Assembly (NCBI GenBank): GCA_018881555.1
Contig: JACAXG010000008.1
Location: 14,874,816-14,938,815 of the forward strand
Direction: 5' to 3'
Source: Amblyornis subalaris
Taxonomy: Eukaryota; Chordata; Aves; Passeriformes; Ptilonorhynchidae
DNA length: 64,000 nucleotides
Position numbers and translations under genes: made by a program. Shown piece after piece: positions 1 through 13,692 of this stretch (positions within the stretch are counted from its first letter, which is position 1; every line of letters begins with the position of its first letter). The notes beneath the pieces are model-generated. The model searched no databases and was not told the origin of the DNA. It worked only from the letters and a program-made list of their open reading frames with translations.

Positions 1-3000
1 AACAACTCTGTTTTGGTGAATAATCTCTGTCTCTCTTCCCTCCCCCATTATACCACAGCCTACAGGTAAACTCTGTTCAGATCCTGTTCCTTTCCCCCAC
101 CCAGCATTCACCTACACAGTCCAATTTCTGCAGTATCCTCCTCCCATCAACAAGTCTGGGCCCTTCTGTGCCTTGTTGCTGGAACATGCTTTTCACCCAC
201 AGCTACAAACAGCTAATCCCTTGCTAAAACATTAACAAACAGTTCTTTCTTGGAATCACTAAGCAATGCTTGAACAGAACCAGCCATGAATGGTGATCAT
301 CACAGAATGTGTTTACTTAATAAGAATTTGGGGATAGAGCTGTTTTTTGATTAACTAAATAACTGCTCATCATTCCTGTGAAGAAATACTGTTCCTGATG
401 ATTGTCTGGCCCTTATTGTGTTTTTTGAGGTATGTGAGAAGCAGGGAGAAAGCATGGGGTAGTAAACATTGGAGATCTCCTGGAGCTGAGACCATGGTGG
501 TAGGATGGAAAAAATCTGTTGGNAGTGTTTTTCTGTGAGTTTAAATGTTGTTTCTGAGGAAGAACAAGCAGATCTTCAACACTTGGTATTGAACATACCG
601 ATTACTTGTCTGAGTTAGCTCTCTGCTCTTGAGAGAGTTAACTTGTCAAAGTACTTGTCAAAGAGTGTAAAATGATGGGTTGGAGAACCCATCAGGAGAT
701 TGAAGGCTGATTTAGGGAGTAAAAAACATGCCACAACTACAGGCAATCTAAAATAGTGTAGGATGAAACCCAAAAGGTATTTAAGTTCACTTGGCAGAAA
801 TGCAAAAAAGCACTTTTCCTGTGATCTTTAAAACACTGAACACTGGAGGAGGGGAGGGAAATCTTGTGTGACACTGGGCCCTCATACTTGTGAGTAAAAA
901 GCAACCCAGTGTATACACAAAATATTTTAATACTGTTTTTACGTCTCCCTAGTAAGTTTGGAATGTGATTGTTATCTTTCATTACATAAGTCACATCCAC
1001 ATTTCTGATGATGGATGTGTAATGGCTCCTTTTCAACTTCATAGGTGTTTAGGGGAGGCAAATATTGCAGTAAACAGAATGTGTGGGATTTAACCTAAAT
1101 ATAAGCAATGCAAATATCTCTGTTGAAGATATTGTGTAACCGTAGAAAATTCTAAATGTTGTTTTAAACCTAGCAGAAAGAGAAATTGAGATCAGTGGGG
1201 GAGGAATAAATTAGTAAGTTATAGGATAAAATTGGAAATAGCCCTGAAATAGTAAAAAACCAAAAAGCTGCCTTGAGTAACGCTGTGTTCTGCAACCTTT
1301 TACCTTTTTTGTAGCTTTTTTACGATCTCTGAAGTAGTTTCCCATCGGTTGTACTCTGTGTGTGTTGAATTTTGTATTAATGCCACTTTAATGTATTTGT
1401 GCAGGTAGATGTCCCTGACACTGATTTAATTCCAGCATTTTGATATTTAGCAGCAACACAAACCAACCCGAAACAAACTTAAGCAAATGAGCCTGGAAGA
1501 AGTCCTCATTCCTGGACTGAGGGAGAAGGCTCCTCAAAGAGGAGAGATGTGGGCAGGTAGCAAGGCAGATCTGGAGGGCCTCGCTTGCATGTCTAAACTT
1601 TGGCTTTTCCAGTGCTGATGGCTGGTAGGAGAAGGGAATGCAGCTCCGGCAGAACCGCTGTTACTCCTTTTTCGTGCAATTAGATGTGTGGTAGGAGCTG
1701 TGGTGTGCAGAGATCCAAGTGAAATGGAAACAGCACCTGGTGATGTGGGGTTGATTGTCTTTCCAAGGCATTTCTGCCAAAGCACAAATGGGTGCTGCTC
1801 CCTGCATGCAGCAGACTCAAACCACCGTGTGTGTTTCAGCTTTGGGCCTGCTGACTTTTCTTTGTGAAAGGAGGACACCACTACTTCTTCAAAAACAACA
1901 GAAAGTTTTCATAAGTAACACATAACAGGTATCAGTATTTTCCCTTCTTGGAAAAGGACTGAAGATGCTCCTAGTGCTCTGTTAAAATCATAATTCCTGA
2001 GTGTTGCTTGTTTAAAGAGAACTCTAAGGGCACAAACAGGGCCATGTAGTTGAAGAGAAAGAGTCCCAGTGATATTTCCAGAAACCCTCTATTGATACAG
2101 CCATCCGTGGGCTTTTCAGGAATTTAATTTGTTAGCTCCATGAAATCTTGGATTTATTTCTGATGCGGTATCCTGAGTTCCTGTGTTCTTTGTTCTTGTT
2201 GTAGATCCAACACTGTGTTACCGTCATATAAAGTACTGGTGGTGGAAGGTTGAGGTTGTGATAAACTACTTTGGCAAATTATGCAGATATAAGCCTAATG
2301 TATTTTCCTAATATTTTTTCTGTAGCTGTCATTTCAAGCTTTAAACCTGGTATCGTGTAGAAGTGGGAAGGAGAGAAAATACTTCCAATAACTGCTGAAA
2401 GAGGTGATAGTAAGACATCAGCTGTGGGCTGTCATCCTTTGCCAGCACACGGCTTTGTTCTGAGCTGCACACTTGAAGCTGCGTCACCAATTATTAGTAC
2501 CTTCCTTCTGCTGGCAACAGATGGCAATTTCCAGGTGAAATGAGATGTCATGTGCTTGGATTCAGTGGGATTGGTTTTATTCAGTTCAGAGGTCTCTTCC
2601 ATCCAGTCACCAATCACTGAGGCTGTAGAGGTGGCGTGCCCCAGACAGGAGGGTACACTGGAGCAGACTTGCTCCTTCGGTTGAATGCTTCAGTTCTTAT
2701 CAGAGAGAGATGGATCAAAAGAATATGGTGGCTGTTACATACCACAGCTAGCAGTAACCACTAGAATGAATTTGGTAAGCTGCATTCTTATGTTGTTGAT
2801 ATGATGTAATTCTTGAAGGTTTTAGCAACTTTATTTCAACTGGTCTTTGGTTCAATGAAACCTTTTTTTCTTCCGACTCCCCAAAGCTCTGTCAGGATAT
2901 CTTTTGTTTTACTTGTAAGAAAATTGTCTAATGTGACCTGACAGGATCTTCTTGTTTTTTCCCCAAACGTGGTTTGTTTTGCCATACGTGCAAATAAAGA

Positions 3001-5747
3001 TAATGTTTGGCTGTCTTTTTCAGAAGCGTTGCATGTGCTTAATAATTCTGCTGCCTTGAAGAGTGAAGCTGAGACCTGGACATAAGCAAGTTGTTCCCAG
3101 TAGTTTTGGATTATTTAGATACCCTGGTTCCGCTTTGTAGGAAGGCAGGCAATTCACATCTGGCACAGGAATGAGGAAGATGAGAGTAATAAATGTATGA
3201 TACAGATGCTTTGCTCCTCCCTTTCCTGCAGCTTATTATCTTGTCACTATCTCAGTGTTTAAAAATCCTCTTCTGGCATTTTAGAGATGTGAAAAAGAGG
3301 AAAATGTAAACTGTTTATCAGTTATTTTTTTATTGAAGGCTGGATCTGAGTATCTCAGTGCCTATATGAAGAGGTGGGGTGAATATTAAAGTTGAAGGGG
3401 AACAGAAAGATGTGCTTTGGCTGAAACAAAAATGTAGCAGATATTAAAGATTTGCTTGGTTCAGGTGCATTTTCTGCACTTGCAGCTGAACTGCCCTTCT
3501 GAAAAGATCATCTGTGAATAACTGTCTTAGCTGCAGTGGAAAACTTGTATTTGCAGTGATCATCTTCAAAGAGTTTTTGTTCTCTTGTCCTCACTCCAAA
3601 CACCTCCAGCTGCTGTGTTCACTCTGCTCATCTGTGGGCAGCAGGCACTGAGGCAAAAGCTGCTGGTTTTATGTGGGAAGGAAGATGTCTTCTCCAAACG
3701 AAGAGTTCAGAATCAGGTTAGCATAAAAATTCATAAATAGCTGCGATAATCCACCCACAGGAAATGGCTTTATATGCTTCCCCAAAGTAATCTTGCATTG
3801 AAGCTGGGAGAAAACAACACAGTGAAATGGAGAATACTTGATAAATCTGTAAAATAATCCAAAGCCTGAACTGAAGGACAATCTAGCTCATGTGAGATTA
3901 AAGGATTATTTCACTCCAGAAAAGATTGCAGGCGGAGGGAGGGAGAAGAGTTTTTCTAAATTTTTTTTTTTAGCATGAAAAAAGGCTTGGACACAAGTGA
4001 GTTGCTTTTTAATTAAAACTGAAAATGTTTGTGTGTCCAGTGCTTAATAATGAAAGTGAGTAAAATCAAATTTTTATTCCTTTTTCTGAGATGTGATCTC
4101 AAGCCTGTGTTGGTGAGGAATAAATGTGGCCTCTCTTTTGAGCGGCACTGAATATAAATTAAGCAACTAGTTTAGTAAAATATATGCTTTTATGACTTCA
4201 AGTAGTTACTAGTCAGGAAAAAATGCAGGGAGGGGACGATGGGAAATCATGTCCTAAGTGCTTCTACCTTTGGTTTGCACAAATGTCTTGGTTTCTATGT
4301 TGCTCTCAAGACCTGAACACCCACGGACTACTGATGAACCCAATATAAGGAGGAAAATTGCAAGTAGTTTTTATTCCAAGAGAAATGGTTTGAAACCTGA
4401 AACAGTAATAAAAAAGTTCCCATCTGAAAAATCTGTGAAGTGTCATATGAGCCTAGTTTTCAAATCTGAATTTAAAGGACAGAGAGGCTATTTCTTATGA
4501 GTCAGACCCATCTCTTGGAGATTCAGTAGCTTTGATCTCTCACTCAAAACAAATTAAGCACCCTGGTTGTTGCCAGTCCTCTGTGTAATTCAGCAGAGAT
4601 ACTTTTTTTTCCTCTGAAATATACTTCCAAAATATGCCTGTTATAAAATCTTGATGCAAGTAAATTTTTCTTCTTTCCAAGATTGCTTAAATTAAATTCA
4701 CTCCTAGCGATATTGCTATGTTAGCAGGACACTGTCTGAAGGCTGGCTTTTCAGAAGTGCTGATCCTCTCCCTGGATGTTCACAGGACGTTCACCTTCCA
4801 TTTTCCTTCAATGGGAAGGAATACTAAACACCTCCCACAGTTTGTTTTCACAAGCAGACTTTGAAGATTAATATAAATTGTTATTCAGCCCTTGGATACC
4901 AGCGGCTGGGTTCGTTTGGGTGAGTGATTTGCATCCTCTCAGAGGCAGGGGACGGATATTGGGAAGGCTTTGAAGTCTCTGTGGTTGGGGAAGACCTCTG
5001 ATCATTTGGGGTTCTAACCTCTGCATTGTACAGTTGCTGTCACGGCACATGCTTGGGTATTTTGTTGTAGCTCACCCTAACTGGCTGTGTTTTATACTGT
5101 GGTGAAACTGGGGGTCTCCTGACTCTTTTTGCTGTGCTCATCCAGCCCCAGAGATCTGGGAGCTCTGCACCAAGGAAGCTTGCCTGTAGCTGCATAGAAA
5201 CCATCAGCCATTCCCTTCTGGAAACGCGCAGTATCTGATGTAACTGCCATCAGCTGAGCTTTGGCTGATCAACTGTCAGGACTAAAGCAACAGCAATGTG
5301 TGATGAAATATTTTTGGTGAGAGGGCTGTAAATGGAGACACTGAGTTTCAAAGGGTTTGCGTGCCTTGTGTCTCCACCCTGTGTGGATGAAACTGGCAGA
5401 GCCTCTGGCTCATCTTTGTAGCTAGGATTGATTTAACACAAAGGACACACTTTTCTGTCCCCCAGGGTCCCTTTGGTCACTNTGATACTGGTATTAACCA
5501 TGCTGCTTGATCTGGCAAATACTAGATGGTACTGGAATGTGTGGGTATGCTTGTGTGGTTTTCCTACTGTAAAAAGCACAGTGAGCACTGCAAGTGATCA
5601 CTTGTTGCTGTACTGAGTACCACAGAAGGAGATTCGTGCATTACACCAAAGTTGCTCCTCTAATTTAGTGAAAGGGTTGGTAAACTGTAATTTAAGTATC
5701 TGCAGANAGTGAAGTGTACTGGAAAGTGGAAGGAGAGATGGCAGCTG

Positions 5748-5925
5748 AGAATGATAGAATGGTTTGGGTTGGAAGGGACCTTAAAGATTCCAACCCTGCT
5801 GTGAGGTCAGGTTGCTCAGAGCTCCATGCAGCCTGGCCTTGAGCACTTCCAGGGATGGGGCACCCACAGCTTCTCTGGACAACCTGTGCCAGGGCCTCGT
5901 CACCCTCATTTTGATAAGAAGGAGA
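5748..5925 (-). mobile_element. CR1 LINE 3' end, 5'-truncated
   Basis: On the + strand this reads as the reverse complement of an avian CR1 3' terminus. It starts with the ATAGAATGG-type terminal octamer relic, then the TTTGGGTTGGAAGGGACCTT block, then the segment in which the CR1 consensus has GCCTGGCCTTGA and CACTTCCAGGGATGGGGCA. It stops soon after the CACCCTCA segment, so it is severely 5'-truncated, as most CR1 copies are. About 35 bases are missing between the AAAGATTCCAACC part and the GGTTGCTCAGA part relative to the consensus I remember. It lies inside the POC1A intron in antisense orientation. Confidence 0.93.
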
Positions 5926-8900
5926 GAGGTTAGCTCAGCAATACTGATTTTGAATTTTATAACAAACCACTTCCTGCTTGTAGTGCTCTGGGCTGCTAAA
6001 TATAAAAAAAATCTTTACTCTTCAAGTATCCTGAGTAGCAGATATCTGAGTGCTGGCTGAAGAGAGCTGGTGAGACTATGTGCCCTTGTGCCCTGCACTA
6101 GAGAATGGACAAGGAGGTTGTTTAGCCATGCAGCTTCTTGAGCAGACTGGGAGCTCTGCGTAGGGATCCTGATGAGGCCAGGCTGGTGCTGGCCTTTGCT
6201 CTTCTGCAGGCATTGTCATTTATTCCTGATCCATGTGACCCAGCAGTGACTTTGGATGAATGTGCACAACCTGTGTTGAGGGGTTTATGGGACTTCTGAC
6301 TCAGAGCTGTACAGCAGCACTGACCAAGATGTTCCTGTCCAGCCACATTGGGGCTAAGTGTGTTGTAGGAACAGTAATAAAAGTTTGTAGAATTTGAAGC
6401 ATGTTACAGAGTAAACCCAGGAAAATTTATGACACTGAATTAGAGAAAGACTGAGGGAAGACTCGGCACTATCCCTAACTCAGCCTGGTGTGAAATATTC
6501 TATGCAAATAGGCTTTGTGAGAATTCACCTTAGAGTTTGCATTCAAAGCCATTGAGACGGTGAGGAGCTACAGACCTGATTTAAAATGTCTGGGGTAGCA
6601 CATCTTGTTTTAGTCTGAGCACATGAGGAGCTATCATTTCTGTTAGAAATCATCCCACTTTTTTATTTTAAACCACACCCCACCTTAATTATCTATTTGA
6701 TCTCTGAGAGTAAGGCTTTGACCACTGCAGTAAGGCTGGTCCTTGCATGCTTTCGTTTGCTCCACGAAGTGTTAATAGCTGTGAAAGCTTCATGCCTTGT
6801 TATACTGGGAGATGAGACTTATTTCCTCAGTCTAAACTGCCAGCTCTTGCTGAGAATGCTTCAGAGCATGCTGAATGTTAGTAGCTGGCTTGGGTGCCAT
6901 CTCAAAGCTGTTCAGTTAGAATTTGCACTTGAGGAGGGCAGCCCAGCTCTCCTCAGGAGGGTTTGGTCACAGCAGGGCTCTGCTCTGGGGGTCCCGAGTG
7001 CAGTTGCTGGGGTGGAGGGGCACTGGCAGCGTGTTGGGGCAGAACTTGGTATGGGAGGAGGAGAGGCTGTTCTTGCCAGACAGGTTCATGCTCGAACTTT
7101 CACTGCCTAGGTTCTCCCATGAACCTTTCAATCTTGCAGCTGGAGTTTGGTGTTGTAAAGTGTGGTTAGTGGCAGGAGGTTTTTTTTTCTCCTGTGAAAG
7201 GTCGATAGGGCTACCCGAGTGCAAACCCTTCCTGTGGCAGTTTGTTTCACTCATTGCGTTAGTTTAGAGAAAGGGCTCCCAAGCTGAATTTACCTGGATG
7301 CCCCTTGGATGCTAAGGCAGCGTTTTTATGATTTTACTTGTACTTCTTGGCTGTGTTTGGGAATGAAGTGGGGTCTGAAATTACCATTCTTAGGGAAAAC
7401 CATAAGAAGTTATAGCAGGGCATCTTTGAAAACACACCAGCCATCAGCCATGCTTGTTACAGAGGGCAGAGTTCTTAAGCCTGCAACTCCATGTCAAACT
7501 TGAGAAGTCTCATTTTGTAAATCCATGGGCCATTTGTAGTCTTCATTGTACCTCTGGAAAGGCATCAATCCCTAAGTTTTTCCTGGTACCCGCACAGTGG
7601 AGTGGGGAAACTGCAGGCACTTCTGCATTTGTTGTGTGTTCTTTTGTTGGGTGCTTTTTTTTGATAAATTGAAAAGAAAATGCTGTCTTCATAAATTACC
7701 ATGTCAGATAGGAAAGAAAAATCTGAAAAGGCAGAAGTGATGTTTTTCCTGGGCTGTTTGATATGTTAGTGCTCTGCAAAATCTTTTAGCATCTGCTTAG
7801 AAAAGCCAGTGGAGCAAATTTTTGAGGATCTTTTTAACTAAAGCTAGAAAACTACTTCTGCCTCTTTTGAGATCAATGGAGAGAGGGATTTTCTGGTATG
7901 AATAAACAGGAGTAGAAGTGCAAGTGTTCTATTTTTCCTGCACAGAGCAAAGAGCACATCTATGGTGCGGTCAGTGTGGAGGATCAGATCCCTTGTAGCT
8001 CCAGCCAAGCTGTTGTCACTTGATCTGAGGAGTAGCTGTTGTGTCAATGCTTTTTTGGGGGTCCCTGATTACTGGTGGTCAGTCAGGCAGTGCTCTGTCC
8101 CCGTGGCTAACTCAGAGCTGCTGTGACTGGCACACTGGCAAGGCCTTGTGCTGCACCTTCAGCCTGCAGAGCAGTGTCCCTTAGCAGGGTGAGCTGAGCA
8201 TTAGTTATTCCACCCTTCTGTGCCCTTGCCTGCCTTGCCNCAGCTCCAGGTTAAGTCCTGCTTTAGCTGATAGCAGCACATCTGTCTGGGTGGCTCTCTC
8301 CTGGCAGGGACTCCCACCGCTGCTCCAGAGGGTTGCTGTTGACCTCTGCTCCCTTGCTCTGGACTCTGCTGTTCAGGTTTCCTTTGGGCTGGTAGAACTG
8401 GTTTCATTTGGCATTCACTTAGCACCTGGTTCCCCTTATCTGTCCTCCTCAAAAGCCCCTCCAGGGCCGCTGCAAAAGCTTCAGCCCTGAGGCCAGTGGT
8501 TCTTTAACTGTCTCTGCTGCTTAATCAAACCTGTTTAAGAGGGACTAAGAAAAAGATACCGATGAAAGCATCTTGGAACAGCAGCCCAAATCACTGTTAT
8601 TTGGCTTGAGGGAGTAAAAATAACATGGAGGAATAGCATAAGGGGCTTGTCATCAGGTAAGCAAGCGTGACTACTGGGTGCCTCAGTTTAGCTGTCCTGG
8701 GGGAGGATGAAAATTAATATTCCCCAGAACTTAAAAAGTAAATAGGGGGCAACTTTTTACTTCTCTATAGTTTCTCATTAATGTTTCCAAAGAGAAGAAT
8801 GGGTCTTTTCAATGCTGAGTCTGTGAAGATAAATGAAGACAAATGTTGCAGGAAGTTGTTGGTAGAAGTGATTTAAGTTTTCTGTGAAAAATTCCCATAC

Positions 8901-10539
8901 TCTGTTCTGGTGTCCATAGTAATGCTCAGTATATTACTGTAATGTCAGAAATACTCCTTAAAAAATAAATAGCTTGATCTTTTTTCCTCATTTAAGCCTA
9001 AGCTGTTATCCTTCTGCCAGTTTGAGCCAGGACTTTAATAAATTATCCAGCATTTACTCCCTGGTGCGTAATGGAGACATGGACTGTACTCCCGACACAA
9101 CGGGAAGCCCAGATCCTGCCACAGAGTGCAAACCTGGCTCCAGTGAATCCTCACTGAATCTGGCCTTACAGTGTTCTTCTCACTTGGCTTAATTGTTGGT
9201 TTGTTATCTTTGAGAAGCCCTAGCAAAAGCATGCAGGAGTTGAATGGATGCAGTTTCATTTGCCTCCTGAGAAGGACTTGCTTTATAAATAGCAACATGG
9301 AAATATTGTAAAACTCTCAGCTGCTAATAAAGGAGCTTTTCTTTTCTGTGCAAGTTACAATCTAGCAGTAATAGCAGCTGGGCAGTACTTGTGCTTTCCC
9401 TTACCTTCCTAGGATGTCAGATGCCCTGTCTATTTATATTCATCATATATTCAAGTCTAAATGGACTGTAGTCATCGATTCCTACTTTGGACTTCCTGAA
9501 TTTCTTTTCTGAACGCTACTTTTCCACTTCTAGTTTCCAAAAAATACTTACTGCAAGTTTTCTGCTTATACTTACATGTAATTTCCATTCCAATAAACAT
9601 TTTCCTTACAGCTTTCTCACAAATTCAACACTTTGTGAAATCTGCTTTTCTTGTGTCTCATGGTGCTGCGTGTAACAGCTCTTAACTCGTATGGATGGGA
9701 TCATGGCGGCAGTAAATCATGGAACACAGGAACCATGAGTGATCTGGGCATTGCTTCTTGCAGGGCAGTGTGACCAGGACGTTTGTTCAGCTGATTATCT
9801 TTCTAAAGGAAATTTGATGCAATGTTTCATTCCTCCTCTTTTTAATGGAGTGTTGAGTTACTAGTTCATTTTTTAAATGGAAAAACCAGGATCCCTACTG
9901 GTTTTCATTCACTGTCTGGTTGCTTGAAGGGTAAGATCTTCACTGTAAACCCCTGGTAGACATTTAGCCTGCTGTGTTCTGCCCTTGGTAGCTTTGTTCC
10001 TGATCTCTAAGACAGTCACTAGGCAATGGCAGGGCTGGATATGAAAAAGATTAAGTCCTCTCTCCTTTGAATAGCTGGGAGGGCTCCTTCTGGCTCTGGG
10101 GCACCTGCGATGTTACCTGCTGGCTCCACAATGTTTCTTCTGGTTCTCTTGTGTACTGTAGTTCTTGTGCCTCAAAGGGAGGGCAACAGAGGACAAAAAA
10201 ACTTAAATGCAACTGGTGCTGTAGCCCATGGAATAGTTGGGCCATGCAGGGTTTATTCTTCCTGGTGAGGCTTTACAGCTGCAGCAGGGCCCTTCTGCCT
10301 TGGCACAGGTCAGAAATGAGAAATATATTAGAAATAAGCTTTGAACTGTGTTTGGGGAAGAAAAAAGGGTGCATTATGGTAAATGCTCTGATGCATTGGG
10401 CAACCACAAGCCCTTCCTTTGTTGATGAGGAGNCTTGCAAGATGGCTTTGCCTTAGTGCCTGCTGTTGTTTTCACTATGTCTGTTTTCTCTTCTCCCCCG
10501 CTACTCGTCTCATTCCCCAAATCATTTTACAGGAGACTT

Positions 10540-10680
10540 TTCTTAGTCTCAAGTGGCCTTAGCCAAGCTATTTCCTCTCTTTGTGCTTTCGTTTCCCCAG
10601 CTGTAAAATGGGGATAATGAGACCTGCTTGCTTTTGTCAGGCACTTAGAGATGTGCTTACGAAATGTGCTATTAAAAGGC
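10540..10680 (+). mobile_element. MIR/CORE-SINE-like ancient SINE remnant
   Basis: The block TTTCCCCAGCTGTAAAATGG followed by GGATAATGA closely matches the core of the MIR family. It is preceded by a divergent version of the MIR CCTTGGGCAAGT...CTCT segment and followed by a GTGCTTA...GTGCTAT tail. The order corresponds to the forward strand of MIR. Such copies predate the split of birds and mammals, which fits the high divergence. Exact ends and subfamily cannot be fixed by eye. Confidence 0.7.
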
Positions 10681-11662
10681 TTTCTATGTATAACTGCCAT
10701 ACAAACAGCGGTTGTCCAAGTTTATTTGAATTACTTTATTAAAGTCCAGTGTTCTGAACATCCTTTGTTTTTAGCAGAGGATGTTATTTATGCAGTAAAA
10801 ATGCCCAAAATGTGAAGCTATTGATTGTTGCTGATAAGTTTATGGATATTAAAGCATTAAATCATCACCGCCCATTATCAGCCATTCTGGTGTCTCTGGA
10901 AGCTGAAAGTGGTTGCGCATAGCTGGGGCCCTTGATTATCTTGGAGTGATCAATAAAAGGTTTTCAGCAGAAGCTTTTATTGCCACGTGGCTAAAATGTT
11001 CTTCCTGTGCATCCTGGACATGATGACTTCATCTCGAAGAGAAAGAGAACAATCCTTTGTGGGGTAACTGGATTACACAAAGAAATGTAGGTATTATGTT
11101 GAGGTAGATATTGCCTCTTGGAGTTTGTTCCCCTCCACTGTCTGCTGCGTTGTCTTAGGCTGGGAGGGTTTTCTTGCCTGTCATTGTGATTGTCCAGCAA
11201 GTTTTGAGTGTTTTAATTACTGCAAATCCACNGTATTCGGGGAAGGGAAAGCAGTTGAAAGCTAAGAGGTAAAACCATAGCTAAAACTGAGCAAAATTGT
11301 TTAAGATCTGTGTGTCTCATTAGCCAGAAGAGTGTCTGGGGGTTCTCCAGTGTCTGGTGTCTCATGAATGTGGAAGGACAGAACCTGTCCAGGAAAGGAA
11401 ATGCAGAGCCCAGTCTGAAAGCACTGAGTGCTGAAATGAGTGCTCAGTGTTGTCTGCAGGAGAGCTTTGTGCCCACCATCTTCTGTTGCTCCTCTCTGAA
11501 GTTGTGTGGGGCTCTGCTCTGCTAAAATGCTGACACTGGAGTTCCAGCCTTGAAATACCTCGAAATACTCCTGTGAATTTAGCATTTTATTGAGCACTGA
11601 CAGTACAGTGTGTAGTGTGTCTGTGTGAGCAGCTCAANAGCAGCTTTGACTTTGTTTTGCAG

Positions 11663-11761
11663 ACGGTTTCCATCCTGGAGCAGAGGCTGACACTCACTGA
11701 AGACAAGCTGAAGGAATGTCTTGAGAATCAGCAGAAAATCATTCAGAACAAAACGAACTGA
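11663..11761 (+). CDS. POC1A: POC1A terminal coding exon (POC1 centriolar protein A, C-terminus)
   Basis: POC1A is a WD40-repeat protein of the centriole, needed for centriole stability, spindle integrity and cilium formation. This exon encodes only its last 32 residues. After an AG acceptor at 11661-11662 the frame opens in phase 0 and reads [17 protein letters not shown], then [15 protein letters not shown] and a TGA stop at 11759-11761. The [23 protein letters not shown] block is the signature of the POC1 C-terminal coiled coil, with heptad-spaced leucines. In human POC1A the same block is followed by a different short tail, so the final residues diverge here. POC1B shares the motif. I chose POC1A because the downstream neighbour is DUSP7 in the same orientation, as I recall at human 3p21, whereas POC1B neighbours DUSP6. 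The WD40 exons lie left of the window. Confidence 0.93.
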   Translation, partial: TVSILEQRLTLTEDKLKECLENQQKIIQNKTN

Positions 11762-11950
11762 TTTCCTGAGATCAGACAGGAGCTGAAGGCACTGGGAGGT
11801 TTGAGGTTGTTTGTGTTCCTAACAGACTGTGTGTGACTTGCTTTAACAATTTTGAGCACAATCTATTTTTCAATTGCAATGTATAGTTATTGTATCTGTA
11901 AATAGCTTTGTTACTTTACTAAAATAAAAGCAATATTTTATTCGTAAGTG
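11762..11950 (+). other. POC1A: POC1A 3' UTR
   Basis: This short untranslated region follows the POC1A stop. It becomes AT-rich near its end and contains a canonical AATAAA at 11923-11928. The cleavage site is inferred at about 11945-11955, because a GT-rich stretch suitable as downstream element follows. The exact end is not determined by the sequence alone. Confidence 0.75.
11923..11928 (+). terminator. POC1A: POC1A poly(A) signal
   Basis: A perfect AATAAA hexamer lies about 160 bases after the POC1A stop codon. It is followed within 30 bases by a GTAAGTGTGGGT-type GT-rich element. It is the best placed signal after the stop, so it most likely sets the POC1A 3' end. Confidence 0.8.
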
Positions 11951-13692
11951 TGGGTAACAATTGTGATCTCTTGTGCTTTCCAGAGGTACAGCAGCCAGCG
12001 TGTGGACTGAGTACTAACCAGGAAGGTCACAGCTCTCCTGCCTCTGGGCCTGCTAAGTTAGTTTTAAAGTGTTTAAGCATCTTGGAGTTGCCAGATGCCT
12101 CGCACAGGCTGTATTGGGCTTGTTGCTGAGGTGTGTGCTGGCTGTAGGGGACAAGCAAAGTGCTCTCAGGGTATTTGGGGCAGTGGTGTTTTACTTCTGT
12201 TCCAGGACCACATCGAGCAGGTGAGGTCTGGTGCAACCAGCACCTGGAGAAGGGTTTGTCTCAGCTGAGTCCCACATGGTACCTGGCAAGTCTGACAGAG
12301 CAGTTGAGACCCTGGATGATATTTGTGCAGAGGTGATGAAATCCAGCGGATTTATCCTGCTCCCTTGTGCAGTATAGGAAAAACNATTGATTGAGGCTGG
12401 AAGAGAGGCCCCAGTGTGTCAGATGCAGGGTGGATTCCAAGTGGATTTTGCTTCATCTTCATCTGCTTCTTAAATTAAAGGCAGGGTNAAGGGAGAGAAA
12501 GGCAACCAAGCAGTGGAATGTTTTCTCCGTTGTGGAACTCTCCTCATACTGGACTGCCTTTAATTTTTGGTCACTTTGCAGATGTTTTCACAGTTGAACA
12601 GCTCATCACTGGCACCTTCCTCCCCTCATCGCTCCTCCTGACTTTTTTGGGGCTTTAGCAGGTGTTCAGTATGTAGCTGCACAAGAATTTGGACTTCTGG
12701 GAGATCCTGTCTCCAACACCTCTTCTGCTAACACATATTGGAGGTGTCCTTTCATGCAGTAAACTGACCCACATTCCTGGAGAAATGAGCCGCAGGAACG
12801 TGAGCACCTCAGGGTTAATGTAACCCTCCTCACCACTGTCTGTCTGACCTCTGCCCGCAGGGAGGCTGCCTCACTCCCTACCCTTGGTGCCACCACTCTC
12901 TGCCAGTCTTGCAGCTTCCAGGACCTCCATCTCCAGATGCTGTGGGCACTCTGGATGCTTGCCTGAGGACGGGCTGGCATCCCCACTTCACATGGGTATT
13001 AGCTGGTTTTAAGGCCAGTCTGTGTGGTTTTGGCTTTGGGTTGGTTTTTGGTGCTGCACCTGTTTCTGTTGCAGGCTGTGTTGGCTGAGACAGCACCTTG
13101 GTAGTGTTAATGCTCCTTGTCCCACTTGGGGGGAGCTGCTTGTGTTTGCCTGCCAGCACTGGAAGCTTCTGGTCTCCTTCCCTCCTGGTCCTTTGTACAT
13201 CTCTAAGAACCCCTTGCTGGCATGATCACAATATTTCACTCCTTCATTTGTGAGAGGCTGAGAGCTTTCTCATTTCCATGCTTGGTTGATGATGAGTTTC
13301 TCTCTGCTCTGCCACAGACTTTGTTTTCTGTTTCCAAGCTCTGAGGCTGATAAATCATTACTTTCCCTTAGACTGTGCTAATGGAATCAATTCAGTGGTG
13401 ATATTCTGTGCTCTTGCTCTAAGCTTTCAGTGGCTTTCTGCTGAGAGACTGACATCATTTTCATTGAAATGAGCTTGTGTGGTGATGCAGATGGGTGGGG
13501 AGGAGGGGACTCAAAGGTACTGTGGCCAATTTGCTGCTAGAAAAAGGCTGTTGCTGCCCTGATCTGCTGCTGCTGAAGCAATGACAAAAATCAGTTGCAA
13601 GAGCCTAAACTTTCAGCTTGATCCTCAGTGTTGTAGACTGGTCTTTGGGATGGGGGCGTGGAGAGGAGAGAAAAATTTAAGCATTCTAGCAT
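11951..13692. other. Intergenic, POC1A 3' flank
   Basis: Moderately GC-rich unique-looking sequence after the POC1A 3' end. Several open frames overlap on both strands between 12660 and 13240, but none has recognisable domains, codon bias or consistent splice sites. I see no gene, RNA or repeat family here. Confidence 0.5.

Larger units (their letters stand above)
1..11662 (+). other. POC1A: POC1A intron (probably the last one), 3' part
   Basis: This stretch lies upstream of the POC1A terminal exon and ends in a normal acceptor, a T-rich tract followed by AG at 11661-11662. I looked for the preceding exon, which should encode the linker leading into the conserved C-terminal coiled coil, and did not find it. 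The whole stretch is therefore best read as one long intron continuing beyond the left edge. It is AT-rich with scattered homopolymer runs and holds one CR1 fragment (about 5748-5925) and one MIR-like remnant (about 10540-10680). An open frame of 80 codons at 4258-4500 matches nothing I recognise and is probably chance. An upstream exon could still be hidden here, because short exons are hard to see by eye. Confidence 0.7.

Noticed and set aside
4258..4500. 80-codon forward frame in the POC1A intron as an upstream POC1A exon
   Set aside because: It does not resemble the WD40 repeats or the linker of POC1A, and has no matching splice sites.
8660..8740. Another MIR-like remnant (GTGCCTCAGTTTAGCTGTCC)
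   Set aside because: Only about 15 bases resemble the MIR core and the following sequence does not continue the match.
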